From NCBI GenBank assembly GCA_027442615.1, contig DAIBBI010000008.1, forward strand, positions 1-56,331: DNA of 56,331 nucleotides, written 5' to 3'. A program made the translations under genes and the position numbers. Positions 33,209-41,952 of the stretch are shown piece by piece (the first letter of the stretch is position 1; each line of letters opens with the position of its first letter). The DNA comes from JAJZRV01 sp027442615 (lineage in GTDB: Bacteria > Pseudomonadota > Gammaproteobacteria > Burkholderiales > Ferrovaceae). The notes beneath the pieces were generated by a model. The model made no database searches. It had not been told where the DNA came from and saw nothing but the letters and a program-made list of their open reading frames with translations.

Positions 33209-34540
33209 ATGTCTGTCCGTATTCCGCGGCGATTGCGCTCAAGCCTGGCTCTCATTTTGTCCACCCTTTGCATGGAGCCGACCTGGGCGGATAACCTGCT
33301 TGAAACCTATCGCCAGTCCTTTGCCACCGACCCCTCCCTGGCCCAGGCCAAGGCAAGCCTTGATGCCGAAATGCAGAACCGACCCCTGGCACGTTCAGCC
33401 CTGTTGCCGCACATGGGCCTTGCCACCGGATTTGGAGAAAACACCGCCAACATCACGGGGTTTGGAAATCCCATTTCGCAAAGCTACCCATCCAATAATT
33501 TCAGCGTCAACCTGACCCAGACGGTGTTCAATGGCCAGGCCTGGACCGCCCTGTCCCAGGCCGGCAATCGCATCCAGGCCAGCGAAGCCGCCCTCGTCTA
33601 TGCCGAACAGCAACTGGCCCTCAAGGTCACCATCGCCTATTTTGACGTGTTGCAGTCCGAAGCCCAGGAAAGGGTGGCAGTGGAACAGGAAAAACTGCTG
33701 GACAACATCAATCAGCAAACCAAGGCCACCCTGGAAGTGGGCACCGGCGACATCATCGCGGTGCATGAAGCCCAGGCCCGCCTGGATGCCGCCCGATCCG
33801 ACCTGATCAAGGCACGCAACGCCGTCACGGTGGCGCGTCGCGGCCTGCAACGCCTGACCCACCAGCCGGTGGGCCGCCTGGATGACTTGGGTCATTTTGA
33901 AGCGATGCCACCCGAGCCCGCGAAAAGCGACCCCTGGGTGGAAACGGCACTGGCCAACCAGCCCCTCATCCATCAAAACGAGGCGCAACTCCGCATTGCC
34001 CAGGAACAGGTGGAATTCAATCGCCGTGCCCGCTGGCCCGTGGTCAGCCTGCAAGGCATCGCGCAACACTCCCTGGGTTCACCTTTTCCCAACCTGGACA
34101 TCAACCAGAAGGGTGCAAGCCTCAACCTTTCCATGCCGATTTTCGATGGCGGCCAGATTTCCGCTTCGGTCGATCAGGCGCAAGCCCAGGCCCAAGCCAG
34201 CACCCAGGCCCTGGCGGGCCTGCGCGACGAAGTGACGCTCAACACCCAGACCGCCTTCCTGAACCTGCAGGACAGCGTGGCCCAATTACAGGCAGCGGAA
34301 GTGGCTGCAACCTCGGCCAAGGTCTCGCTGGAAGGCACGCGCGCAGGATTTGAAGTGGGAACCCGCTCCATCATAGACGTGTTGAACGTGGCCACGGATT
34401 TCATCCGCGCCGAGCAAAACTATAATGTTGCGCTCTACGCCCATGTGGTGGCCCGGGTCAATCTCAAGGCTGCAGCGGGCATCCTGACGGCGGCCGACCT
34501 GGAATCCATCAACACGCTGCTCAATCATGCGGCCCCGTAA
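33209..34540 (+). CDS. TolC-family outer-membrane channel
   Basis: Type I secretion or efflux outer-membrane channel. The 443-residue precursor has a signal peptide (MSVRIPRRLRSSLALILSTLCMEPTWA) and DNLLETYRQSFATDPSLAQAKA, the usual TolC opening. Two structural repeats follow, with SVNLTQTVFNGQAW and NLSMPIFDGGQISASVDQAQ strands and long helical hairpins. It has no lipobox, so it belongs to the TolC rather than the NodT/OprM branch. I place the start at 33209; the frame is open upstream but crosses the control region of the divergent PAS gene. It is not beside inner-membrane export genes, so it may serve several systems, as E. coli TolC does. Confidence 0.9.
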   Translation: MSVRIPRRLRSSLALILSTLCMEPTWADNLLETYRQSFATDPSLAQAKASLDAEMQNRPLARSALLPHMGLATGFGENTANITGFGNPISQSYPSNNFSVNLTQTVFNGQAWTALSQAGNRIQASEAALVYAEQQLALKVTIAYFDVLQSEAQERVAVEQEKLLDNINQQTKATLEVGTGDIIAVHEAQARLDAARSDLIKARNAVTVARRGLQRLTHQPVGRLDDLGHFEAMPPEPAKSDPWVETALANQPLIHQNEAQLRIAQEQVEFNRRARWPVVSLQGIAQHSLGSPFPNLDINQKGASLNLSMPIFDGGQISASVDQAQAQAQASTQALAGLRDEVTLNTQTAFLNLQDSVAQLQAAEVAATSAKVSLEGTRAGFEVGTRSIIDVLNVATDFIRAEQNYNVALYAHVVARVNLKAAAGILTAADLESINTLLNHAAP

Positions 34541-34574
34541 TGATCGCACTTAGGCGCTAGCCAGGAGATTTGCA

Positions 34575-35030
34575 ATGGACCTATCCAACATTACCGGAGC
34601 GAAAGGCCAGATCCTGAGGGTTTATGGACGGATCATCGATGTCATCGTGGTGTTTCTCATCCTGGTCATGTTGGTCACGCTGGGCGTGGCGTTCATCGGG
34701 GTGCTCTATGATCTCTACGACGCCCTGAGCAACCTGCGCCACGAGGTGGCCATCCAAACCCTGGTCATTTCCATCCTGTCAGTCTTCGTACTCATCGAAC
34801 TGTTCCGCACCTTCACCGACTACCTGGAATTTCACCGCATCCGCCTGCGCGTGCTGACCGAAGTGGCCATCGTTTTCATCCTGCGGGACATCTTCATCGG
34901 TCTCTATGGCCGCAGCCTGTCGTGGCAGGATATTATGGCGCTGGCCGCACTTCTGGCCGTTCTGGTGTCTGCCCGTATTGCTTCGGTCTACTTTACCCCC
35001 AGCAACGAAAGTAGGGATAGCGACTCATGA
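34575..35030 (+). CDS. psiE: PsiE-family membrane protein
   Basis: PsiE is a small inner-membrane protein induced by phosphate starvation in E. coli; its biochemical role is unknown. The 151 residues form four hydrophobic helices (about 22-45, 60-80, 92-112, 117-136), with ELFRTFTDYLEFHRIRLRVLTEVAIVFILRDIF in the middle, the conserved PsiE core. The ATG has an AGGAGA site seven bases upstream. The end overlaps sppA by four bases (ATGA), so the two are coupled. I see no clear Pho box upstream in the 34 bases after the tolC-like gene. Confidence 0.85.
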   Translation: MDLSNITGAKGQILRVYGRIIDVIVVFLILVMLVTLGVAFIGVLYDLYDALSNLRHEVAIQTLVISILSVFVLIELFRTFTDYLEFHRIRLRVLTEVAIVFILRDIFIGLYGRSLSWQDIMALAALLAVLVSARIASVYFTPSNESRDSDS

Positions 35031-36886
35031 CCTCGTATCTGCTCCGTCTGGTTTACCGTTTCCTTGCCGCCCTGTGGCACGCGCTGGATACCGGACGGCG
35101 CGTCTTTTCAAACCTTCTGTTCCTGCTTTTTGTCGCGGTCGTGCTGGCTGCACTGATCTACAGCATGCCCCGTCGCCTGGAAGAAAAGACGGCGTTGGTG
35201 CTGAACCTCAAGGGCAATCTGGTGGAGCAGCACGCTGCCAACGTGGATGCCCGCCTGCTTGCGGGGATGGACGACGGCATCGAACAGGGAGACATCCAGC
35301 TGCGTGACATCCTGCAGGTGCTGGAGGCGGCGGCGCACGACCCAAAAATCACCAGCGTCGTGCTGCTGCCCGATGAACTCCGCGCAGCAGGATTGCCCAT
35401 GCTACGCGAGGTCGCTGCCGCACTGGAACGCTTCAAGGCCAGTGGCAAGCCCGTGGTCGCCTGGGGTTCATCGTACGACCAGCGCCAGTACTTTCTGGCT
35501 TCCCATGCCAACGAGGTGTTTCTGGACCCGATGGGGCACATCCTGCTGGAGGGGTTCGGACATTATCGCAACTACTATCGCGAAGCCCTCGACAAGCTGG
35601 GCATTACCGTCAACCTGATGCGCGTGGGCACCTATAAAAGCTTTGCCGAACCCTTCGTGGCCAATGGACCTTCCTCGGCCGCACTCGAGGCGGATCGCGC
35701 ACTCTATGCCGCCCTGTGGAACGCCTATACCGAAGCGGTGGAAAAGGCGCGCAAGCTGCCTGCGGGGAGCGTCCAGCAAACCATAGACTCCCTGCCGCAA
35801 GCCATGGCCACTGCGCACGGCGATGCAGGCAAGCTGGCGCTTTCGGTGCACTGGGCGGATGGACTCAAGACCCGCGACGAACTTCGGCAATTGATGACTG
35901 CGAAGGGAGCAGAGGACAGCGAGGCCAAGACCTTCCGGCAGATTTCCTTTGAAGATTACCTGGCCCGCCAGAAGACAGGAAAGAGCGGCGATGCGGTGGC
36001 GGTCATTGTCGCCGAAGGCGAAATTCGCGATGGCAAGGCGCCTGCCGGTGCAGTGGGTGGCCTCTCAACGGCAAAGCTGATTCGCACCGCGCGCGATGAC
36101 GATCAAATCAAGTCCGTTGTATTGCGCGTCAATTCCCCCGGTGGCAGTGCCTACGCCTCCGAACTGATCCGTCGGGAACTTGAATTGACGCGCGCCGCCG
36201 GCAAGCCCGTGGTCATCTCCATGAGCAATCTCGCCGCTTCGGGTGGCTACTGGATGTCGCTCTCCGCAGACGAAGTCATTGCAGACCCCACCACCGTCAC
36301 GGGTTCCATCGGGGTGTTTGCGCTCTTTCCCACGGCAGACAAGATGATGGGCAAGATCGGCATCCATACCGATGGCGTCACCACCACCTGGCTTGCCGAT
36401 GCCCAAAACCCCTTGCGCCCGCTGGACCCACGCTTTGGCGCGCTGGTGCAAAGCAGCGTCAACCATATTTATGACGAGTTCACCACCAAGGCCGCAGCGG
36501 CCCGCAAGACCACGCCGCAAAAGATCGATGCCGTGGCACAGGGACGCGTGTGGACCGGTCAGCAGGCCCTGGAACGCGGCCTGGTGGATCGCCTGGGCAG
36601 TTACGGCGAGGCCCTGCAGGCTGCCGCAACCCGGGCCAGGCTGGGCAAGGATTTTCGCATCACCTATCTTGATCCCAAGCCCACGGGCCTGGATCGCTGG
36701 ACGCAATGGCTGGGGTTTTCCACGACGCGACTCACTCACCAATATCTTCAAAGCCACCTGGAACCGACGGCCGTGTTGCCTGATCCAGCCCGGGACATCG
36801 TGAAATCCCTGTCCTGGCTCTCCCAACTGGCGGATGGCCACAGCGCATTCCTGGCTCTGACCCATTGCCTGTGCCAGGCCCCCTGA
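35027..36886 (+). CDS. sppA: Signal peptide peptidase SppA, 67 kDa type
   Basis: Inner-membrane serine protease that degrades released signal peptides in the periplasm. The 619-residue protein has an N-terminal membrane helix (about 28-46) and the tandem SppA repeat. The Ser-Lys dyad is visible: K204 in VGTYKSFAEPF of the first half and S405 in SNLAASGGYWM of the second half, with NSPGGSAYASELI before it. Length matches E. coli SppA (618). The ATG overlaps the psiE stop. A weak inverted repeat follows the gene but no convincing terminator. Confidence 0.95.
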   Translation: MTSYLLRLVYRFLAALWHALDTGRRVFSNLLFLLFVAVVLAALIYSMPRRLEEKTALVLNLKGNLVEQHAANVDARLLAGMDDGIEQGDIQLRDILQVLEAAAHDPKITSVVLLPDELRAAGLPMLREVAAALERFKASGKPVVAWGSSYDQRQYFLASHANEVFLDPMGHILLEGFGHYRNYYREALDKLGITVNLMRVGTYKSFAEPFVANGPSSAALEADRALYAALWNAYTEAVEKARKLPAGSVQQTIDSLPQAMATAHGDAGKLALSVHWADGLKTRDELRQLMTAKGAEDSEAKTFRQISFEDYLARQKTGKSGDAVAVIVAEGEIRDGKAPAGAVGGLSTAKLIRTARDDDQIKSVVLRVNSPGGSAYASELIRRELELTRAAGKPVVISMSNLAASGGYWMSLSADEVIADPTTVTGSIGVFALFPTADKMMGKIGIHTDGVTTTWLADAQNPLRPLDPRFGALVQSSVNHIYDEFTTKAAAARKTTPQKIDAVAQGRVWTGQQALERGLVDRLGSYGEALQAAATRARLGKDFRITYLDPKPTGLDRWTQWLGFSTTRLTHQYLQSHLEPTAVLPDPARDIVKSLSWLSQLADGHSAFLALTHCLCQAP

Positions 36887-36906
36887 GCTGCAAGGCTGCC
36901 TACACA

Positions 36907-36954
36907 TAACTTAACCATTGCAAACACTTTGGAACGCCAAAACAGATTAAGTTA
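36907..36954. repeat. Inverted repeats between sppA and tal
   Basis: TAACTTAA (36907-36914) and TTAAGTTA (36947-36954) are perfect inverted copies 32 bases apart. Between them lies the smaller TTTGG-AACG-CCAAA (36928-36941). They sit 37 bases before the tal start and could be operator half-sites. No terminator-like T run follows. Confidence 0.4.
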
Positions 36955-36990
36955 GTCCGCTGGTTTTGTATTTCACCTGCGGAGACCCTG

Positions 36991-38109
36991 ATGAATGAAT
37001 TGAAAAAGCTGAATGGCCTGGGCCAATCGCTTTGGCTGGATTACATCGATCGACAGCTGCTCGACAGCGGAGCGCTGTACAGATTGATCTCACAGGATGA
37101 TCTGAAGGGGCTGACCTCAAACCCCGCCATCTTCGAAAAAGCTGTGGCCACGGATGGCGCATATGCCAAGGATCTTGAAAGCGGTACCGGCCTGCTTCAG
37201 GACGCGGAAAAGATCTTTGAGCGCCTTGCCATCGCCGACATCCAGGTTGCCGCAGATATCCTCTATCCCGTGTACGAACGAACCATCTACCGCGACGGCT
37301 ATGTCTCGCTGGAGGTTTCCCCAAAACTGGCCTACGACACCAAAGGCACCATTCTGGAAGCACGCAGGCTATGGATGGCCGTTCACCGCGAAAACCTGAT
37401 GATCAAGGTTCCTGCCACGGAGCAAGGACTTGCCGCCATCACCACACTGCTCTCCGAGGGTATTAACGTCAACGCTACCCTGCTGTTTTCAAGAGATATG
37501 TACGGTCGCGTGATGGAGGCATGGCTTACCGGACTCGAACAGTTTGCCCACAAGGGAGGGCGGCTTGCCAAAATCGCCAGCGTTGCAAGCTTTTTTGTCA
37601 GCCGGGTTGACAGCGCAGTGGATGCCATGATTCTTGCCCGCATCAAGGAAGCCGAGGATCCGGCACTGCAGGCCGCTTTGCATAACCTGCTGGGAAAGGC
37701 CGCCATTGCCAATGCCAAACTGGCCTACCACCAGTACCGACAAATGGTGGACGGAGCACGTTGGCGTCCGCTGGCAAAAAGGGGGGCGCAGTCACAGCGC
37801 CTGCTGTGGGCCAGCACCGGCACCAAAAATCCGGCTTATAGCGACATCCTCTATGTGGAATCCCTCATCGGCCCCGACACGGTGAACACGGTCCCTCCAG
37901 CCACCTTACAGGCATTTGCCGAACATGGCGTGGCAAGCGCCACGCTTGAAGAAGGTCTGGAACAGGCCATCGCAACCGAGTCCAGCTTGCGCGACCTTGG
38001 CATTTCGCTGGATGAGGTCACCCGGAAACTGCTGACGGAAGGGGTGGACCTGTTTTCCGACGCTTATGCAAAGTTGTTGAATGCCATCATGAGGCACGCC
38101 AAACCATGA
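36991..38109 (+). CDS. tal: Transaldolase
   Basis: Pentose-phosphate enzyme moving a dihydroxyacetone unit between sedoheptulose-7-phosphate and glyceraldehyde-3-phosphate in the cytoplasm. The 372-residue protein has the LTSNPAIFEKAV motif of the long (type 2) transaldolases and DGYVSLEVSP. The Schiff-base lysine is K139 in LMIKVPAT, followed by INVNATLLFS and VASFFVSRVDSAVD. LLWASTGTKNPAYSD near the end is also typical. It overlaps glgP by four bases (ATGA), so the two are translated together, linking glycogen breakdown to pentose phosphates. Confidence 0.96.
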   Translation: MNELKKLNGLGQSLWLDYIDRQLLDSGALYRLISQDDLKGLTSNPAIFEKAVATDGAYAKDLESGTGLLQDAEKIFERLAIADIQVAADILYPVYERTIYRDGYVSLEVSPKLAYDTKGTILEARRLWMAVHRENLMIKVPATEQGLAAITTLLSEGINVNATLLFSRDMYGRVMEAWLTGLEQFAHKGGRLAKIASVASFFVSRVDSAVDAMILARIKEAEDPALQAALHNLLGKAAIANAKLAYHQYRQMVDGARWRPLAKRGAQSQRLLWASTGTKNPAYSDILYVESLIGPDTVNTVPPATLQAFAEHGVASATLEEGLEQAIATESSLRDLGISLDEVTRKLLTEGVDLFSDAYAKLLNAIMRHAKP

Positions 38110-40568
38110 AAAAAGACCCAAAGTCCATTGAATTCCATTATGAAAAACTGGGATGCGACGCGACGACGCTGCGGCATTCACTTTCCAACCGTCTGACCTA
38201 CACCGTCGGCAAAGATCCGATCACGGCAACCGAACGGGACTGGTTCCAGGCGGTGGCCTACATGGTCAGGGATCGTCTGGCCGAACGCTGGATGGAAACC
38301 ATGCGGGGCTATTATCGTGACGACGCCAAACGCATCTACTATTTTTCGCTGGAATTTCTGGTGGGGCGCATGCTGGTCAACAGCCTTTCCAACCTCGGCT
38401 TCCTTGAAGAATGCCAAAAGTTGATGGATGAGCTGGGCCTGGATCTTGATGCGCTGCACGAAGTCGAGCACGATGCAGCCTTGGGCAATGGTGGCCTGGG
38501 AAGGCTTGCCGCCTGTTTTCTCGATTCCATGGCAACACTGGGGCTGCATGGCTATGGCTACGGCATCAGGTACGAATACGGCATGTTCAATCAAAGAATC
38601 ATGGATGGAGAACAGATCGAGCACCCGGACAACTGGCTGCGCTACGGCAATCCCTGGGAGTTTTCCAGGCCTGAAGTGCTCTACCCGGTAAAATTTTTCG
38701 GCAAGGTCATGAAATATGACGACGACTCGGGACACAATCGCCATCACTGGGTGCATACCGAGGAAGTCATGGCCATGGCCTTTGACACGCCCGTTCCCGG
38801 ACATGGCAACGACGTGGTCAACAACCTGCGCTTATGGACGGCCAAGGCAACCCGCGATTTTGAGCTGCGCTACTTCAATGAGGGAAATTACATCAAGGCG
38901 GTAGAGGACAAGAACGAATCGGAAAACCTCTCCAAGGTACTCTACCCGGATGACACCACCCTGGTGGGGCGGGAATTGCGCCTCAAGCAACAGTACTTTT
39001 TCGTCAGCGCATCGCTGCAGGACATCCTGCACCGCTTTGGCAGATATCACACGGTCTTCGACACCCTTCCGGACAAGGTGGCCATCCAGCTCAACGACAC
39101 CCATCCTTCCGTGGCCATCCCCGAGTTGATGCGCCTTTTAATGGATGTTCACCATGTGCCGTGGGACAAGGCATGGGACATCACCCAGCGCGTATTTTCG
39201 TACACCAACCACACCCTGATGCCCGAGGCCCTTGAAACCTGGCCAGTCAGCCTGTTTGAGCGGATCCTGCCGCGGCACATGCAGATCATTTACGAAATCA
39301 ACGCCCGTTTCCTGAAGGACGTCATGCATCACAACCCCGGCGATGGCGACATTCTTCGACGCATGTCCATCATCGGGGAAGATGGGCAACGCCACTTGCG
39401 AATGGCCCACCTTGCCATTGTTGGCAGCCATAAGGTCAACGGTGTGTCTCATATCCACACCGAATTGATGAAGCATTCCATCTTCCATGATTTCGACCGG
39501 TATTTTCCGGGCAGGATCATCAACATCACCAACGGCGTGACACCGCGCCTATGGTTAAAGCAAGCCAACCCCCATTTGTCCGGCTTGATTTCTTCCTGCA
39601 TCGGCAAAGACTGGATCAGCGATCTCAATCAATTACGCCAACTCGTCCCCCTGGCCGAAGACGCCGAATTTCGAAGCAAGTTCATGGCCGTCAAACTGGC
39701 CAACAAAACCCGACTGGCGGGGCTCATTCAGGACAGGCTGGGGCTTGCGGTGAATCCGGATTCGTTGTTTGACGTTCAGATCAAACGCATCCATGAATAC
39801 AAGCGTCAATTGCTCAACGTTCTGCACATCGTGACGCGCTACAACAGAATTCGCCTTGGGGTGGGAGAACTCACGCCACGCACCATCATTTTTGGCGGCA
39901 AGGCCGCCCCAGGATACGTGACGGCCAAGCGCATTGTCCGACTCATCAATGACGTCGCCGACATCGTCAACAACGATCCTGCCGTCAACCATCTTCTCAA
40001 GGTGGTGTTCATTCCGAATTACGACGTTTCCACCGCACTCGACATCATTCCGGCCGCAGATCTTTCCGAGCAGATTTCCACTGCAGGCACCGAGGCTTCG
40101 GGCACCGGAAACATGAAGCTTGCCATGAATGGCGCATTGACGATCGGTACCCTGGATGGTGCCAACATCGAAATTCTGGAAGCAGTGGGCGAAGATAACA
40201 TGTTCATTTTCGGCCTGGATGCTGGCCAGGTGGATCAATGTCGCCGCGATTACAATCCCCTGGAGTACTACCATGCCCACGCCGAGCTGAAGACGGCCCT
40301 GGACATGATCTCATCCGGATTTTTCTCGCCTGACGAGCATCATCGTTACGAGTCCCTGGTAGACAGCCTGCTGCACCTTGGCGACCCCTACTTCCTTCTG
40401 GCAGATTACGCATCCTACATCAGCGCCCAGGAAAGCGTAGACCGGCATTACCGTGATCGCGATTCCTGGGCGCGCAAGGCGATTCTCAACGTGGCCCACA
40501 TGGGAGAGTTTTCGAGTGATCGAACGATCATGCAATATGCTGAAAAGATTTGGCAATTGAACGGGTAG
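38106..40568 (+). CDS. glgP: Glycogen/starch/alpha-glucan phosphorylase
   Basis: PLP enzyme releasing glucose-1-phosphate from glycogen or maltodextrin. The 820-residue protein contains the N-terminal RIYYFSLEFLVGRML and DAALGNGGLGRLAACFLDSMATL segments, NDTHPSVAIPELMR, TNGVTPRLW, VQIKRIHEYKRQLLN and the PLP site EASGTGNMKLAMNGALTIGTLDGANIEI with its lysine. E. coli GlgP has 815 residues, so it is full length. The start overlaps the tal stop. No glgA, glgB or glgC is near, so glycogen synthesis genes lie elsewhere. Confidence 0.97.
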   Translation: MKKDPKSIEFHYEKLGCDATTLRHSLSNRLTYTVGKDPITATERDWFQAVAYMVRDRLAERWMETMRGYYRDDAKRIYYFSLEFLVGRMLVNSLSNLGFLEECQKLMDELGLDLDALHEVEHDAALGNGGLGRLAACFLDSMATLGLHGYGYGIRYEYGMFNQRIMDGEQIEHPDNWLRYGNPWEFSRPEVLYPVKFFGKVMKYDDDSGHNRHHWVHTEEVMAMAFDTPVPGHGNDVVNNLRLWTAKATRDFELRYFNEGNYIKAVEDKNESENLSKVLYPDDTTLVGRELRLKQQYFFVSASLQDILHRFGRYHTVFDTLPDKVAIQLNDTHPSVAIPELMRLLMDVHHVPWDKAWDITQRVFSYTNHTLMPEALETWPVSLFERILPRHMQIIYEINARFLKDVMHHNPGDGDILRRMSIIGEDGQRHLRMAHLAIVGSHKVNGVSHIHTELMKHSIFHDFDRYFPGRIINITNGVTPRLWLKQANPHLSGLISSCIGKDWISDLNQLRQLVPLAEDAEFRSKFMAVKLANKTRLAGLIQDRLGLAVNPDSLFDVQIKRIHEYKRQLLNVLHIVTRYNRIRLGVGELTPRTIIFGGKAAPGYVTAKRIVRLINDVADIVNNDPAVNHLLKVVFIPNYDVSTALDIIPAADLSEQISTAGTEASGTGNMKLAMNGALTIGTLDGANIEILEAVGEDNMFIFGLDAGQVDQCRRDYNPLEYYHAHAELKTALDMISSGFFSPDEHHRYESLVDSLLHLGDPYFLLADYASYISAQESVDRHYRDRDSWARKAILNVAHMGEFSSDRTIMQYAEKIWQLNG

Positions 40569-40608
40569 CAATGTCGCAACCCAGCGCACTCCGGCGCATT
40601 GGCGTAGG

Positions 40609-41934
40609 ATGGCGGATTTCCCGTACATGGTTACCCTTTTGAACGAACGCAGTCCTTTCGAGAAAGCCTTCGCGCTGCATGCAGCCGGCCGGCACGAAGA
40701 TGCAGAATTGGCCTACCGCCACATTCTGGCCGTGGATCCATTACACCTTGATGCGCAGCATCATCTGGGTATTCTGCTCCATCAGATGGGGCAATCGCAG
40801 GCGGGGATAGCACTGATCCTGCGCTGCCTGGAAGCGGAACCTGGTCATGCCACGCGCTACAACGACCTGGGAAACGTTCTGACCCAAACGGGAGACCTGG
40901 CCCATGCCGCGGTGGCGTTCAGGATGTCCCTGGATTTCAACGGCGCCGATGCCAACGTCTGGAATAACCTGGGTTCGGTTCGGCATCGACAGAATAAGAT
41001 CGCCGAAGCCGAGTCTGCCTATCGCCAGGCACTTCATCACGCTGCCGATTTTGTTCCCGCATTGAGCAACCTCGCGCGCCTGCTGTCTGAAACCGGACGC
41101 GACGAAGAATCGTCGCTATTGTCCTGCAAAGCCTTCATTCAACCGCCGCTTTCTGAAAAATCCCCGAAGATGCTGGGCATTGCCTACTATCGCCTGGGTC
41201 GCCTTGCCGAGGCTGCCGAATGTTATCGGGCCTGGCTGCAGGCCGAACCTGGTCATCCCATCGCGCAGCATCATCTTGCTGCCTGCACCCGGGAACAAGT
41301 CCCTGCCCGGGCTGCCGACGGTTTCGTAACGAAGCTCTTTGATGAAATGGCCGAATCCTTTGACGAGAAGCTCGTGGGTGGCCTGGCCTACCGGGGCCCG
41401 CAGATCATCGCAGGCCTGCTTGAAGCGCATCTCAGCCCGCACCAGGCACTGAACGTTCTGGACGGCGGCTGCGGCACCGGCCTGTGCGCTCCCCTGCTGG
41501 TGCCCTACGCGCGCCGCATCACCGGTGTGGATCTCTCCGCCGCCATGTTGGCGAAAGCGCGGGAACGACAACTGTATACCGAATTGGCGCAAGGGGAACT
41601 GACCGCCTATCTGGACGGCCAACCCAATACCTTCGATCTCGTCGTCATGGTCGACGTGCTGATTTATTTTGGCGATCTGGCCATGGTTTTCGAGGCCACA
41701 AAACAGGCGTTGCGGCCCAACGGCTGGTTTGCCTTCACCGTGGAATGTGCAATGCATCCTGGGGTGCAAGTGCCTTATCGCCTCGATCCCAGCGGCCGCT
41801 TCAGCCACAGCGCAGATTACGTCAGGCAGACCCTTGAGGCTGCAGGCTTGCCACCACTGAGCATTCAGGAAGTGACGTTGCGCAACGAATTCTGCAAACC
41901 GGTACGGGGAATTGCCGTCCTGGCCCGCTGCTGA
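40609..41934 (+). CDS. TPR-methyltransferase fusion protein
   Basis: The 441-residue protein has five to six tetratricopeptide repeats in the first ~210 residues (for example FALHAAGRHEDAELAYRHILAVDP; ADANVWNNLGSVRHRQNKIAEAESAYRQAL). A class I SAM methyltransferase domain follows, with motif I VLDGGCGTGLCAPLL near 285, GVDLSAAMLAKAR, FDLVVMVDVLIYFGD and a C-terminal FTVE strand. Similar fusions are common in aquatic proteobacteria but the substrate is unknown. The TPR part presumably holds a protein partner. Start is uncertain: the ATG at 40609 has an AGGA too close, and an in-frame ATG at 40627 is possible. It follows glgP by 40 bases. Confidence 0.85.
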   Translation: MADFPYMVTLLNERSPFEKAFALHAAGRHEDAELAYRHILAVDPLHLDAQHHLGILLHQMGQSQAGIALILRCLEAEPGHATRYNDLGNVLTQTGDLAHAAVAFRMSLDFNGADANVWNNLGSVRHRQNKIAEAESAYRQALHHAADFVPALSNLARLLSETGRDEESSLLSCKAFIQPPLSEKSPKMLGIAYYRLGRLAEAAECYRAWLQAEPGHPIAQHHLAACTREQVPARAADGFVTKLFDEMAESFDEKLVGGLAYRGPQIIAGLLEAHLSPHQALNVLDGGCGTGLCAPLLVPYARRITGVDLSAAMLAKARERQLYTELAQGELTAYLDGQPNTFDLVVMVDVLIYFGDLAMVFEATKQALRPNGWFAFTVECAMHPGVQVPYRLDPSGRFSHSADYVRQTLEAAGLPPLSIQEVTLRNEFCKPVRGIAVLARC

Positions 41935-41952
41935 GCAATGCCTCTCGCCCTC

